36,869 nt of DNA from Candidatus Zymogenus saltonus. Lineage in GTDB: Bacteria; Desulfobacterota; Zymogenia; Zymogenales; Zymogenaceae. Positions 1 to 6,475 of this stretch are shown piece by piece (the stretch's first letter is position 1; every line of letters begins with the position of its first letter). The notes beneath the pieces were generated by a model. The model saw nothing but the letters and a program-made list of their open reading frames with translations, had not been told where the DNA came from and did no database searches. Made by a program: the position numbers and the translations under genes. The stretch is from the NCBI GenBank assembly GCA_016929395.1, contig JAFGIX010000082.1:1-36869 (forward strand). Reading direction: 5' to 3'.

Positions 1-542
1 CCCTCCACAAAGCCGTAGTCTATCGTATTGTACCCGCTGGCGATGACGGTTGCAACAGTTACGTTCGGCGCGACCTTGTTCTGTTTTTTGGTCTCCTTGG
101 CCCAAAGACCGCGTCCAGTCTCCCTGGCGTCCCTCTCGTATTGCCGGAACTCCTCCATGTATTTGAACGGGTACTTTGTATACGCAAAGCCATAACCTCG
201 CCTGATGATCTCTGCGTTGACCATCGTCCCGTTTTCGAGATAGACGTAGGCGAGAGTCCGGCCGTATTTGTCTTTGCGATCCTGGTCGTATTCGAGCGTG
301 ACCCGCTTCCCCTCCACGAGCCATTTCGTGAAGTCGCTGGCCTCGACCCCGAACTTCTGGACGGGTTTCGTTGGGTGAACCGTCTCCGGCGTGTCGACTC
401 CGATGAGGCGCACCCTCTCGCCCCCGTCGAGCACGATCGTGTCGCCGTCGATGACACGTGTGCATGTGCGGATTGCTTCGGCCTGGTAGACCGATACCGG
501 AGATAAAAAGATGATCAAGATCGGGATAATCAATCTTCTCAT
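1..542 (-). CDS. Secreted thermonuclease (SNase family), 3' end cut off
   Basis: The minus-strand frame starts at the ATG complementary to 540-542, with GGAGGTG just upstream as ribosome binding site, and runs off the left edge, so the C-terminus is missing. The protein opens with a signal peptide (MRRLIIPILIIFLSP, then VYQAEA). It then shows the staphylococcal-nuclease core: VIDGDT near residues 30-35, VRLIGVDTPE near 44-53 and KYGRTLAYVYL near 92-102. These supply the family's Arg/Asp/Glu catalytic set and second Arg. Members cleave DNA and RNA with calcium, usually outside the cytoplasm. It is transcribed away from the repressor gene, so it could be a prophage cargo gene expressed in the lysogen or a neighbouring host gene; the window cannot decide. 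The family call is firm. Confidence 0.88.
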   Translation of the reverse strand, partial: MRRLIIPILIIFLSPVSVYQAEAIRTCTRVIDGDTIVLDGGERVRLIGVDTPETVHPTKPVQKFGVEASDFTKWLVEGKRVTLEYDQDRKDKYGRTLAYVYLENGTMVNAEIIRRGYGFAYTKYPFKYMEEFRQYERDARETGRGLWAKETKKQNKVAPNVTVATVIASGYNTIDYGFVE

Positions 543-650
543 TTTTCACCTCCTCGAAATAACGCGTTACGATGATGTGACTATATGATATTTAATTATT
601 CACCGCATTTATCATTACAAAGATGCTCAACAAAAAATTTCTATGGTTTA

Positions 651-672
651 AATAATAATTATTGTTATTATT
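651..672. repeat. AT-rich perfect inverted repeat between nuclease and repressor genes
   Basis: AATAATAA at 651-658 is matched by TTATTATT at 665-672 around a 6-base centre. It lies just after the repressor stop codon (minus strand) and about 110 bases upstream of the nuclease start. With only A-T pairs it is a weak terminator stem; it might be a protein site or a weak transcription end for the repressor gene. The rest of 543-677 is AT-rich, could hold the nuclease promoter, and shows no gene. Confidence 0.4.
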
Positions 673-677
673 ACATG

Positions 678-1253
678 TCATTTTTTTTCCCGCGACTTCC
701 CCTCGGCGATCTCCCGTGCCTTTTCAAGTATTGCCACGATCTGTCTCTTCTCGTCGTCCGTCAGATCGTTCAGGGGCTTGTATCCGTCAAACATCTGCAC
801 GTATTCGTCTGTGAGGTATCTGTCGGGTATTATCATGGACGGGTCGATTGTGTAAGTGCTCTTGTCCATGACCGCGTCAATTCTGTCCTCGCGCCTCTCG
901 TAGACCCCCGGCTCCTTTTCTTCTTCGACAGGGAGGTCCAAAACGTCTTTTACGATCCTCTTCTGTCTCTCGTTTGCGATCCTCAGTCTCTCTACGATCT
1001 CCCGCTCCTCGTCGCTCAAAGTCTCCTCGATCTTCTCGACCATCATCGGGCCTTCGCCCGTCTTGATCCAGTGGGCGGAGAAACCGGTTTTGGATTCTAT
1101 GAGATTTGCCAACGCAGAGGATAGCTTGATTACCTCATTCTCAATTCTCGATATACGAGAAGGCTCTACTCCTAAAAATAGTGCAAATTTCGTTTGGTTA
1201 TCAAAGCCGCTTTGTGTCCTTGCATGAATTAATCTGTCTTTTATATTGTTCAT
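678..1253 (-). CDS. CI-like phage repressor, HTH N-terminus, no peptidase domain
   Basis: This 191-aa protein has an N-terminal helix-turn-helix of the phage CI/XRE type (residues about 18-70: TKFALFLGVEPSRISRIEN), followed by HWIKTGEGPM, a hallmark just after the HTH in CI-type repressors. The C-terminal 110 residues are charged and helical (DEEREIVERLRIANERQKR) and show no LexA/S24 Ser-Lys peptidase motif, so RecA-triggered self-cleavage is not expected. It is divergent from the Cro-like gene. No Shine-Dalgarno precedes its ATG, and a plausible promoter starts transcription only about six bases upstream, as for lambda cI from PRM. The role as lysogeny repressor is inferred from domain and position. 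Confidence 0.85.
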   Translation of the reverse strand: MNNIKDRLIHARTQSGFDNQTKFALFLGVEPSRISRIENEVIKLSSALANLIESKTGFSAHWIKTGEGPMMVEKIEETLSDEEREIVERLRIANERQKRIVKDVLDLPVEEEKEPGVYERREDRIDAVMDKSTYTIDPSMIIPDRYLTDEYVQMFDGYKPLNDLTDDEKRQIVAILEKAREIAEGKSREKK

Positions 1254-1342
1254 TATGAATATCTAAAATCTACATCTTGTGGCTATTTACCGCAAAAACA
1301 CAAGATACGGGACTATGCCAAAATAAAATGTTCATTATGAAT
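1247..1342. promoter_or_regulatory. Repressor/Cro operator region with repeated palindromes
   Basis: The 14-mer TGTTCATTATGAAT occurs twice, at 1247-1260 (covering the repressor start codon) and 1329-1342 (just upstream of the rightward -35 box). Its core TTCATTATGAA is an 11-bp palindrome. A degenerate third copy, TTCACTGTGCA at 1362-1372, lies inside the rightward promoter spacer. Centres of the second and third copies are 31 bp apart, about three helical turns. A separate inverted repeat, ATCTTGTG at 1274-1281 and CACAAGAT at 1299-1306, overlaps the likely repressor promoter. These are good operator candidates for the CI-like and Cro-like proteins. Confidence 0.7.
1267..1295 (-). promoter_or_regulatory. 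Possible leftward repressor promoter (PRM-like)
   Basis: On the minus strand TTGCGG (complement of 1290-1295) and TAGATT (complement of 1267-1272) are 17 bases apart. Each is a partial match to the sigma-70 boxes. Transcription would begin near 1260, giving an almost leaderless repressor mRNA, which fits the lack of a ribosome binding site before the ATG at 1253. The boxes are weak, as expected for an activated promoter. Confidence 0.4.
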
Positions 1343-1350
1343 TAATTTTC

Positions 1351-1379
1351 TTGACAAACTATTCACTGTGCACTATCAT
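1351..1379 (+). promoter_or_regulatory. Rightward early promoter (PR-like)
   Basis: A perfect -35 box TTGACA (1351-1356) and a -10 box TATCAT (1374-1379, five of six matches) are separated by 17 bases. The start would be near 1386, upstream of the Cro-like gene. One palindromic operator lies ten bases upstream and a degenerate copy sits in the spacer, so repressor bound there would block polymerase. It rules out any coding start at 1368, which is inside the promoter. Confidence 0.75.
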
Positions 1380-1430
1380 ATAACCAAGATTAAGGATTTA
1401 ACTAAAACAATTAAGAGGATTATACACATA

Positions 1431-1676
1431 ATGTTCAAGTGGTTCAAGAGAAAAAGCAGGTTTTTGATCAGCCATGAGTATATGTCCCGCGCCGAACTTA
1501 TCCGCTACCTCCTTAAAAGGAGCGGGAAAAACCAGTCCGACATAGCCCGCGAGTTGAAAGTATCCCCCGCTGCCGTAACGCTTACCATAGACGGCAAGCT
1601 GTATTCCGAAAAAATACAAAAATGCATTGCTAAAAATATTGGCTTTAAGGCCGAAGACCTTTTCGGCTCGAATTAA
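1431..1676 (+). CDS. Cro-like small HTH DNA-binding protein
   Basis: The 81-aa protein begins at the ATG at 1431, preceded by AGAGGA about 11 bases upstream and lying downstream of the inferred transcription start near 1386. A longer frame reaching 1368 would begin inside the promoter; ATG 1482 is a second option without a binding site. The core, LLKRSGKNQSDIARELKVSP followed by AAVTLTIDGK, is a helix-turn-helix with a recognition helix after KVSPAA, and it ends AEDLFG as many small phage regulators do. As first gene of the rightward operon, opposite the CI-like repressor, it probably acts as Cro. Confidence 0.75.
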   Translation: MFKWFKRKSRFLISHEYMSRAELIRYLLKRSGKNQSDIARELKVSPAAVTLTIDGKLYSEKIQKCIAKNIGFKAEDLFGSN

Positions 1677-1691
1677 TATCAGGAGGTTTAA

Positions 1692-1901
1692 ATGTCTGTC
1701 CATCCGCAAGGAGTATTCTGCAAGGTATCTCGCAATAAGGACGCCGTAGCCTACAACCAGTTCGGGGGCTTAGGCTGGATCGTCCCTTTTAAGCCCGTCA
1801 ATGCCGAACACGACCCCGGAGGCGGAGGCGCGGGCGTCGATCAGCCCCACCTGCCGCCGAAACAACTCCAGCTCCTCGGGGCGGGAGATCCGAGACCATG
1901 A
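1692..1901 (+). CDS. Doubtful short ORF with strong ribosome binding site
   Basis: A 69-aa frame starts at ATG 1692 behind AGGAGGTTTAA, nearly the same initiation signal used by four other genes here. The first 35 residues (MSVHPQGVFCKVSRNKDAVA and on) look protein-like. The second half is rich in Gly, Pro and Gln and overlaps an opposing gene at 1770-1988 that has its own promoter and binding site. It may be the head of a gene replaced by insertion of the opposing gene, or a short leader peptide. No family recognised. Confidence 0.35.
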   Translation: MSVHPQGVFCKVSRNKDAVAYNQFGGLGWIVPFKPVNAEHDPGGGGAGVDQPHLPPKQLQLLGAGDPRP

Positions 1902-1988
1902 CTTGCCGTCGTATTTCAGGACGATCTCCTCATCGCCCACAGCGATCCACAACATGCCGGAGGGGTAAAGCCGTAATGTCAGGTTCAT
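1770..1988 (-). CDS. Small minus-strand protein of unknown function
   Basis: This 72-aa protein (MNLTLRLYPSGMLWIAVGDE at the N-terminus) begins at the ATG complementary to 1986-1988, with AAAGGAG eight bases upstream. A good promoter lies just before it. Its composition is that of a small folded protein, beta-rich at first (LRLYPSGMLWIAV, EEIVLKYDGKSW) and then helical (RPEELELFRRQVG). It is the only minus-strand gene within the early operon, so it could be expressed in the lysogen and its mRNA would be antisense to the 3' part of the ORF at 1692. No family recognised. Confidence 0.55.
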   Translation of the reverse strand: MNLTLRLYPSGMLWIAVGDEEIVLKYDGKSWSRISRPEELELFRRQVGLIDARASASGVVFGIDGLKRDDPA

Positions 1989-2009
1989 TGAGCGTCTCCT
2001 TTATATGCG

Positions 2010-2037
2010 ATTCTATCGAAAACGGAATGATTGTAAA
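2010..2037 (-). promoter_or_regulatory. Promoter for the minus-strand small gene
   Basis: Reading the minus strand, TTTACA (complement of 2032-2037) and TAGAAT (complement of 2010-2015) are 16 bases apart, each matching the sigma-70 consensus at five of six positions. The start would fall near 2003, directly ahead of the AAAGGAG site of the gene at 1770-1988. The region lies against the direction of the early operon, so collision between the two transcripts is possible. Confidence 0.5.
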
Positions 2038-2046
2038 TTATAAAAA

Positions 2047-2550
2047 ATGAGAATTATTATGATAAGCCGCAGGGAAGAAGAGAAAATATTGAATGCCTTT
2101 CGCGACGCCATTGACGACTACGGCAGAGATCGGGTCGCCTACGAGATCAGTCGGGAGGGCAGGGAGAAGGCTTACAGCACACTCAGCCAGGAACTCGATG
2201 CCAATTACTCCGCCAAGTTCGGCCTCGTGGATGCCATCAGGAGCACCCTGATCATTAAAAACCTGGGGCCTTGGCATGAGGTCGCCCTAGCGCTCGGCTG
2301 TATCTTCGTTCGGATGCCGGAGGTCACCGACGGGAGCGAGAACATGAAAATCGTCTACGACGAGATCAAAGAGTCAGCGGCGTGGATTAAGCTCGCGGCG
2401 GAGTCCCTCGAGGACGGAAACCTGGACGACAGGGAGTTTGAGGAACTGATAAGGCAAGGGGTCAAGATGCAGGCGAATATCGAGAGATTGAAACAGATCA
2501 GGGCCGAGAGTGAAAAGGATAAGAAATCCAAAAAGAGGGAGGCGGTGTGA
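2047..2550 (+). CDS. Possible CII-type phage regulatory protein
   Basis: The 167-aa product has a central block (VAYEISREGREKAYSTLSQE, then DAIRSTLIIKNLG and HEVALALGCIFVRMP) that resembles the phage regulatory CII (CP76-like) family, in which an HTH-like region is followed by a conserved LALGCIFV-type stretch. The last 60 residues are highly charged and helical. Neither ATG 2047 nor ATG 2059 has a clear Shine-Dalgarno; the longer form is given. Its place after Cro and before the replication genes fits a lysis-lysogeny regulator. Function is inferred; the family match is by eye and moderate. Confidence 0.6.
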   Translation: MRIIMISRREEEKILNAFRDAIDDYGRDRVAYEISREGREKAYSTLSQELDANYSAKFGLVDAIRSTLIIKNLGPWHEVALALGCIFVRMPEVTDGSENMKIVYDEIKESAAWIKLAAESLEDGNLDDREFEELIRQGVKMQANIERLKQIRAESEKDKKSKKREAV

Positions 2551-2870
2551 TGGGCGAAGTCGAAAAAATAGAGGTGGTCGAAATCGAGGGGGAAGTGGTT
2601 GAAACGGCGCCGAAGGAGAAGAGGCAGAGAACCAAGGGCGGGCTGCTGGTTTTCCACAACGAAAGGATACTCCTGGAGCGTGGGAAGCATAAGGGAAAGT
2701 CCTTGAAGGATTTATGTGAAGATCGCAGGATCGAACGCCACACTTTTGGGAAGGGTTTAAATGGGAGAAATGTATCTCCCGTAAAAGCCGTCGAAATGCT
2801 GGAGGCGTTGGGTATCCCGGAAGATAAATGGCTGGATTACTGCGGGAGGGCGGGCAATGACACAGCGTGA
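2550..2870 (+). CDS. Hypothetical early protein
   Basis: The start is taken at ATG 2550, which overlaps the upstream stop (TGATG) and has GAGGGAGG seven bases before it; a GTG at 2547 is in frame but less well placed. The 106-aa protein has an acidic Val/Glu-rich N-terminus (VEKIEVVEIEGEVVETAP), a basic linker and a C-terminal half (SLKDLCEDRRIERHTFGKGL, then SPVKAVEMLEALGI) that could be a small helix-turn-helix. It is translationally coupled to both neighbours. No family recognised. Confidence 0.65.
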   Translation: MGEVEKIEVVEIEGEVVETAPKEKRQRTKGGLLVFHNERILLERGKHKGKSLKDLCEDRRIERHTFGKGLNGRNVSPVKAVEMLEALGIPEDKWLDYCGRAGNDTA

Positions 2871-3045
2871 ATTCATAGATCCCAAAAGAGAAGAGACGGT
2901 TATGGAATTCTTAGAATTCGATATTGGTCTCCTCGAATTATTCTGCGGCGAAGAACTGAGCGAAAAGGATATCGAGAGATTAGAGGCCCTGGAAAAGGAA
3001 GAGGACTATTTTGAAGAAGAAGGTCGAAGTCAAAAAGAGCGGTAA
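2857..3045 (+). CDS. Small acidic hypothetical protein
   Basis: A 62-aa protein starting at ATG 2857 inside the end of the previous gene, with GGGAGGGCGGG upstream. It is dominated by Glu and Asp (LSEKDIERLEALEKEEDYFE), so strongly acidic and probably helical. Strongly acidic small early phage proteins are sometimes DNA mimics or inhibitors, but nothing here shows that. It overlaps the next gene by 35 bases, indicating a tightly packed operon. Confidence 0.55.
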   Translation: MTQREFIDPKREETVMEFLEFDIGLLELFCGEELSEKDIERLEALEKEEDYFEEEGRSQKER

Positions 3046-3217
3046 AGACCTCAAGGGCTGGATCTGGCACGTGAAGATGATCGAGCCTCAAAACGGGGGG
3101 CCGGTTCAGTTCGTGGCTACTTATTTCATTAGGGGCAAATCATACAGCTATACAGATCATTGTCCCGCGAAGGCGATGCGGGCCGTTGAAGATTATCTTG
3201 ATAAGAATGGGGTGTAA
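3011..3217 (+). CDS. Small hypothetical protein, TTG start
   Basis: The 68-aa product starts at TTG 3011 with GGAAGAGG upstream and overlaps the end of the preceding gene. The sequence (GWIWHVKMIEPQNGGPVQFV, then RGKSYSYTDHCPAKAMRAVE) suggests a small alpha/beta domain, with beta strands ending in a helix. No family recognised. It sits in the coupled early gene cluster ahead of the ATPase. Confidence 0.6.
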   Translation: MKKKVEVKKSGKDLKGWIWHVKMIEPQNGGPVQFVATYFIRGKSYSYTDHCPAKAMRAVEDYLDKNGV

Positions 3218-3219
3218 TT

Positions 3220-3486
3220 ATGAACAAGGCGAGAAAAGTCTTTGCAGAAACAATATGGGAGTTTTTAGGATTCGATAAATCCTTAATGCCATTCTACGAA
3301 ATTGTTGTAAGGAAATACAATGATGTGATGGAAGTACTCCGGGCGGACGACACCAGCATTTGGAATCATCACTATACCGGATACGATCAAGAGACCATAG
3401 CGGCGATTTTCGACATGAGTCTCGCCGAGGTCGATCACTCGATCATGGCAACGACACAAAGAATCAAAGAAGCTTTAACGACATAA
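3220..3486 (+). CDS. Hypothetical protein with possible HTH tail
   Basis: An 88-aa protein starting at ATG 3220, two bases after the previous stop. The last third (DQETIAAIFDMSLAEVDHSI) has the spacing of a helix-turn-helix, like the sigma-factor-type segments in many small phage regulators. The N-terminal part (ARKVFAETIWEFLGFDKSLM) is helical. Function is not known; a DNA-binding role is only a possibility. Confidence 0.6.
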   Translation: MNKARKVFAETIWEFLGFDKSLMPFYEIVVRKYNDVMEVLRADDTSIWNHHYTGYDQETIAAIFDMSLAEVDHSIMATTQRIKEALTT

Positions 3487-3508
3487 ATAAAGCAAGGGAG
3501 GTTTGGAT

Positions 3509-4765
3509 ATGGGAAATTTACTGAAGCCTGCGCAGAACAGGCAGGCATACGCGAAGGTCGGCATCTTCGGCTTTCAGGGATCCGGAAAGACATTCACGTC
3601 CGCCCTTATAGCGATCGGGCTCTTGAGGCTCCACGAGAAGATGACCGGCCGGAAGAAGAAGTGCGCCTTCTTCGACACGGAGACCGGCTCCGACTTTTTG
3701 ACGGAGACCTTCAAAAAGGAGGGATACGAACTCCTCGTCGTCAAGTCGAGGGCCTTCGTGGACCTCAAGGCGGTGTTCGGGGAGGCGGTCGAGAGCGACT
3801 GCCTCGTCCTGATCATAGACTCGATCACCCACGTCTGGCGGGAGCTCACCGAAAGCTATCTCCGAAAGAAGAAACAGGACAGGCTCTATTTTCCGGACTG
3901 GAATGTCCTGAAGCCGGAATGGGGCGAATATACCGACATCTTTTTGAACTCGCCCATCCATACGATCGTCTGCGGCCGCGCCGGCTGGGAGTACGAGACG
4001 GAGATAAACGACAAGGGGAAGAAGGAGTCGTTTAAGACCGGGACGAAGATGAAGGCCGAGGGGGAGTTCGGCTTCGAGCCGTCTTTGGTACTTGAGATGA
4101 TCCGTAGACCGAAGGACGAGGCGACAACTAAAAGTCCCGGGAAAAAAGGGACGATTCACGACAACGTTGCGATTGTTCTCAAGGACAGGGCGGACAGGAT
4201 CGACGGTATGGAGTTCGTCAACCCGACCTTCGAGGACTTCGAGCCCCACTGGAGGTCGCTGAACCTGGGCGGGGAGCACGTGGGGGTCGAGACCGAGAGG
4301 AGCTCGGAGAACCTGTTCAAAAAGGACGGCGAGAGCTACCAGAGGAAGAAGATCAGGAGGGAGAAGGCGATCGAGGATATCAAGAACGCCTTCACAAAGC
4401 AGGAACTCGGCACCAGCAAGGAGGCGAAGGCCTTCTGTCTCACCGTCCTGGAGGCGTGCTTCGGGACCGACAACAGCGTCGAGATAAGGGACAACCTCCC
4501 CCTCGAGAAGCTGGAGGAGGGCGCGAGGCTGATGAGGGAGTCGATCGGGGAGATGGCCGGCGTGTTCAAGAGCAAGGGCCCCAACGAGAAGGTCGACTAC
4601 AGGAAGATGATCGAGGTCCACAGGGATCGTATCAGGAAGGAGGATCTGGCGGCTGACGGAATCCTGGACGACCCCGAGGACATCCCGGACGATCACGTGG
4701 GCGGGTCCGTCGAGGACGCCGGAGAGGAAGCTCCCGGCTCCTCTGACACGTTATTCGAATTCTAA
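3509..4765 (+). CDS. P-loop ATPase, Sak4-like recombination protein
   Basis: Starts at ATG 3509 behind GGAGGTTTGGAT; the in-frame TTG at 3503 lies too close to the binding site. The 418-aa protein has Walker A GFQGSGKT at residues 21-28 and a Walker B strand LVLIIDS near 99-105, followed by a RecA-like core ([18 protein letters not shown], then [19 protein letters not shown]). The last 150 residues are charged helices with an acidic tail. Phage ATPases of this AAA_24/Sak4 type act as RecA/Rad51-like annealing proteins and are typically encoded beside an SSB, as here (14 bases downstream). The general ATPase call is firm; the Sak4 assignment is probable. Confidence 0.8.
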   Translation: MGNLLKPAQNRQAYAKVGIFGFQGSGKTFTSALIAIGLLRLHEKMTGRKKKCAFFDTETGSDFLTETFKKEGYELLVVKSRAFVDLKAVFGEAVESDCLVLIIDSITHVWRELTESYLRKKKQDRLYFPDWNVLKPEWGEYTDIFLNSPIHTIVCGRAGWEYETEINDKGKKESFKTGTKMKAEGEFGFEPSLVLEMIRRPKDEATTKSPGKKGTIHDNVAIVLKDRADRIDGMEFVNPTFEDFEPHWRSLNLGGEHVGVETERSSENLFKKDGESYQRKKIRREKAIEDIKNAFTKQELGTSKEAKAFCLTVLEACFGTDNSVEIRDNLPLEKLEEGARLMRESIGEMAGVFKSKGPNEKVDYRKMIEVHRDRIRKEDLAADGILDDPEDIPDDHVGGSVEDAGEEAPGSSDTLFEF

Positions 4766-4779
4766 CAAAGGGGGGTGCC

Positions 4780-5184
4780 GTGAGCGTAAACAAGGCAATC
4801 ATTGTCGGGAATTTGGGAGCCGACCCCGAGGTGCGGTTCACGCCCAAGGGCACCCCCGTCGCCACCTTCCAGGTCGCCACCAACGAGAAATGGACGGATA
4901 AAGGCACCGGGGAGAAGCAGGAGCGGACAGAGTGGCATAGGATAGTGGCGTGGGGGAAGCTGGGTGAGATATGCGGGGAGTACCTGGTCAAGGGGAAGCA
5001 GGTCTACATCGAGGGGAGTATCCGGACCCGCCCCTGGGAGGACAGGGACGGCAACAAGCGCTACACCACCGAGATAGTCGCACAGGTAATGCAGATGCTC
5101 GGACGTCAGGGCGAACAGGGCGAGCTCCCGGTCCAGGAGCCGGAGCCCCGGAATGGAGGAGAAGATGATCTCATACCCTTTTAA
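4780..5184 (+). CDS. ssb: Single-stranded DNA-binding protein
   Basis: The 134-aa protein starts at GTG 4780 after AAAGGGGGG. It has the classic SSB opening ([20 protein letters not shown]), the OB-fold strands through residue 105 ([20 protein letters not shown], then [20 protein letters not shown]) and the acidic tip DDLIPF at 129-134 that recruits partner proteins in bacterial SSBs. It coats single-stranded DNA during phage replication and recombination and follows the Sak4-like ATPase, its probable partner. Full length with an intact tail. Confidence 0.97.
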   Translation: MSVNKAIIVGNLGADPEVRFTPKGTPVATFQVATNEKWTDKGTGEKQERTEWHRIVAWGKLGEICGEYLVKGKQVYIEGSIRTRPWEDRDGNKRYTTEIVAQVMQMLGRQGEQGELPVQEPEPRNGGEDDLIPF

Positions 5185-5211
5185 CATCCGCCGCCATGGA
5201 GGAGAGGAGTA

Positions 5212-5367
5212 ATGTCAGGCAGTGAAATTCAGGCCCTTATTTATGTTGCGATATTTCTGCTCGGGGTGTTTGTGGGCTGTTTGGGCGAGACGCCTGAAAA
5301 ACCTAAGCCAGAAAATTGGTACGACATTGAAAAATCATTGATGAAAACGCCGAGAAAGGAAACATAA
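5212..5367 (+). CDS. Small single-pass membrane protein
   Basis: A 51-aa protein starting at ATG 5212 behind GGAGAGGAG, with its stop overlapping the next start (TAATG at 5365-5369). Residues 6-24 (IQALIYVAIFLLGVFVGCL) form one hydrophobic helix, followed by a polar tail (ETPEKPKPENWYDIEKS). The FVGC stretch loosely resembles a lipobox but lacks the preferred residues and a basic N-terminus. Coupling and a strong binding site support it as real; function unknown. Confidence 0.65.
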   Translation: MSGSEIQALIYVAIFLLGVFVGCLGETPEKPKPENWYDIEKSLMKTPRKET

Positions 5368-5852
5368 TGAGCACCTCCAAAACAACTGCAGACCGCATCA
5401 CGGAGACCCTGAAATTCGAGCGGGAGGAGGACGGGATCGTTCACGTCTCCTTTGCTATGCCGGATATCGAATTACCCGCCACCGATGATGACTGGAACGA
5501 TCTTCTCCACAACCTGCCCCCGAAGGTTTATGACAGGATAATCGACGAGGTGCAGGTCGCCGCCGAGATACATCACGATATCGGTCTCTGTTGGGTGGAC
5601 GACCTGTATCAATATCTCGACTGGAAGACGGCCCACTTTAACCCTCTCAACGGTGATGTTTATATCAACTTCAAACTTTATTTCAAGTTTGACGATAAGT
5701 TCTGGGAGATGATTTGCGACCGGTGTGACAGGCATTTCAACGACGACCCCCGGTTTCTTTGTGAGGAAGATCCCCGCCATGTTCGATGTGGGGGCCCTTA
5801 TGTATTCGAGGAGCCGTGCGAGCCGGAGGACATGCCGGGATATCCTTATTGA
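5367..5852 (+). CDS. Hypothetical acidic protein, Cys-rich C-terminus
   Basis: The 161-aa product starts at ATG 5367, overlapping the previous stop. It is acidic and beta/alpha mixed. The C-terminal part carries several cysteines (ICDRCDRHF, FLCEE, VRCGG, EEPCEPE) that could bind a metal as a loose zinc finger. No known family recognised. It is followed directly by a tiny hydrophobic ORF and a structured leader. Confidence 0.7.
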   Translation: MSTSKTTADRITETLKFEREEDGIVHVSFAMPDIELPATDDDWNDLLHNLPPKVYDRIIDEVQVAAEIHHDIGLCWVDDLYQYLDWKTAHFNPLNGDVYINFKLYFKFDDKFWEMICDRCDRHFNDDPRFLCEEDPRHVRCGGPYVFEEPCEPEDMPGYPY

Positions 5853-5863
5853 AGGAGGAGAGG

Positions 5864-5953
5864 ATGAAATATCTCAAATACTACATTTTCCTATTCGCAA
5901 TGGCACTCTTAGGAGATTGTATCTTATTCACACATATTCTTTTGGTTCTTTAA
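5864..5953 (+). CDS. Candidate 29-aa hydrophobic peptide
   Basis: ATG 5864 follows an excellent site (GAAGGAGGAGAGG) and gives 29 residues, nearly all hydrophobic or aromatic (MKYLKYYIFLFAMALLGDCI then LFTHILLVL). It would be a membrane-inserted micropeptide or a translated leader for the structured region downstream. Its length makes it hard to prove, but the binding site is among the best in the window. Confidence 0.4.
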   Translation: MKYLKYYIFLFAMALLGDCILFTHILLVL

Positions 5954-5959
5954 GATTTT

Positions 5960-6034
5960 GCCGTGTCCAGGGTGGGGAAAACTTCCGGTCGATTCGTTCG
6001 CCGGTTGCCACTGCGGGGGACGCCCCGCCACGGC
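5960..6034 (+). promoter_or_regulatory. Structured leader upstream of the gene at 6055
   Basis: GCCGTG at 5960-5965 pairs with CACGGC at 6029-6034. Inside it are a CCGG/CCGG hairpin (5985-5988 with 6001-6004, extended by CGA/TCG with one bulge) and a perfect GCGGGG/CCCCGC hairpin (6013-6018 with 6023-6028, four-base loop) that abuts the outer helix. The next ribosome binding site, AAGGAGGT, begins nine bases after the element. There is no T-run, so it is not a simple terminator. A cis-acting RNA controlling translation or mRNA ends is plausible. Confidence 0.45.
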
Positions 6035-6054
6035 GATTTAAAAAGGAGGTAACA

Positions 6055-6453
6055 ATGCCGGAATATGAAATCATCCCGGTGAAGCACGAGCTTACCGGGG
6101 AGGAGAAGAAGGCGATCGCCGACTCCATCGTCAAGAAGGTTCTCAAGGTAAAGGAGCTCGAGGAAGAGAAGAAGGAGTTTGACAAGGCCCGGGGCGAGGA
6201 GATCAAGGGAGAGCAGGCCGTCATAAGATCGCTGTCCGCTCAATACGACCAAGGCTTCGTGACCGACAAAAAGCGGTGCGAGGTCAGGCGGAACTTCGAG
6301 ACGAAAAACATCGAGTATGTCGACACAGAAACCGGCGAGGTCGTGAAGGAGCGCACCATGACGCCCGAGGAGTGCCAGATGAGCTTTACGGTCGTTAGGG
6401 ACAAGGAGAGCTCTCCGGTCGCTCACATCGGGCCGGGAACCGGGGAACGTTAA
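6055..6453 (+). CDS. Hypothetical protein ahead of RecF-like ATPase
   Basis: Start chosen at ATG 6055 behind AAGGAGGT; the frame is open further upstream but that part is the structured leader. The 132-aa protein begins with a charged helical region with coiled-coil character (SIVKKVLKVKELEEEKKEFD, residues about 24-43) and ends with short strands (FETKNIEYVDTETGEVVKER). It is 22 bases from the RecF/SbcC-like gene, and small helical partners often precede that gene in phages. Function unknown. Confidence 0.72.
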   Translation: MPEYEIIPVKHELTGEEKKAIADSIVKKVLKVKELEEEKKEFDKARGEEIKGEQAVIRSLSAQYDQGFVTDKKRCEVRRNFETKNIEYVDTETGEVVKERTMTPEECQMSFTVVRDKESSPVAHIGPGTGER

Positions 6454-6475
6454 AATACCTGGAGGAGGTTTGGAT

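Noticed and set aside
141-506. + strand frame opposite the thermonuclease
   Set aside because: The minus strand carries a full SNase motif set with signal peptide and binding site; the plus frame has none.
585-1124. + strand frame opposite the repressor gene
   Set aside because: Antisense to a clear CI-like gene; composition is typical of a complement shadow.
1368-1430. Longer N-terminus for the Cro-like protein
   Set aside because: It would start inside the -35/-10 promoter and be absent from the transcript; ATG 1431 has a binding site.
3518-4696. 392-aa minus-strand open frame opposite the P-loop ATPase
   Set aside because: Leucine/proline/arginine-rich shadow of the GC-rich ATPase gene; no start signal.
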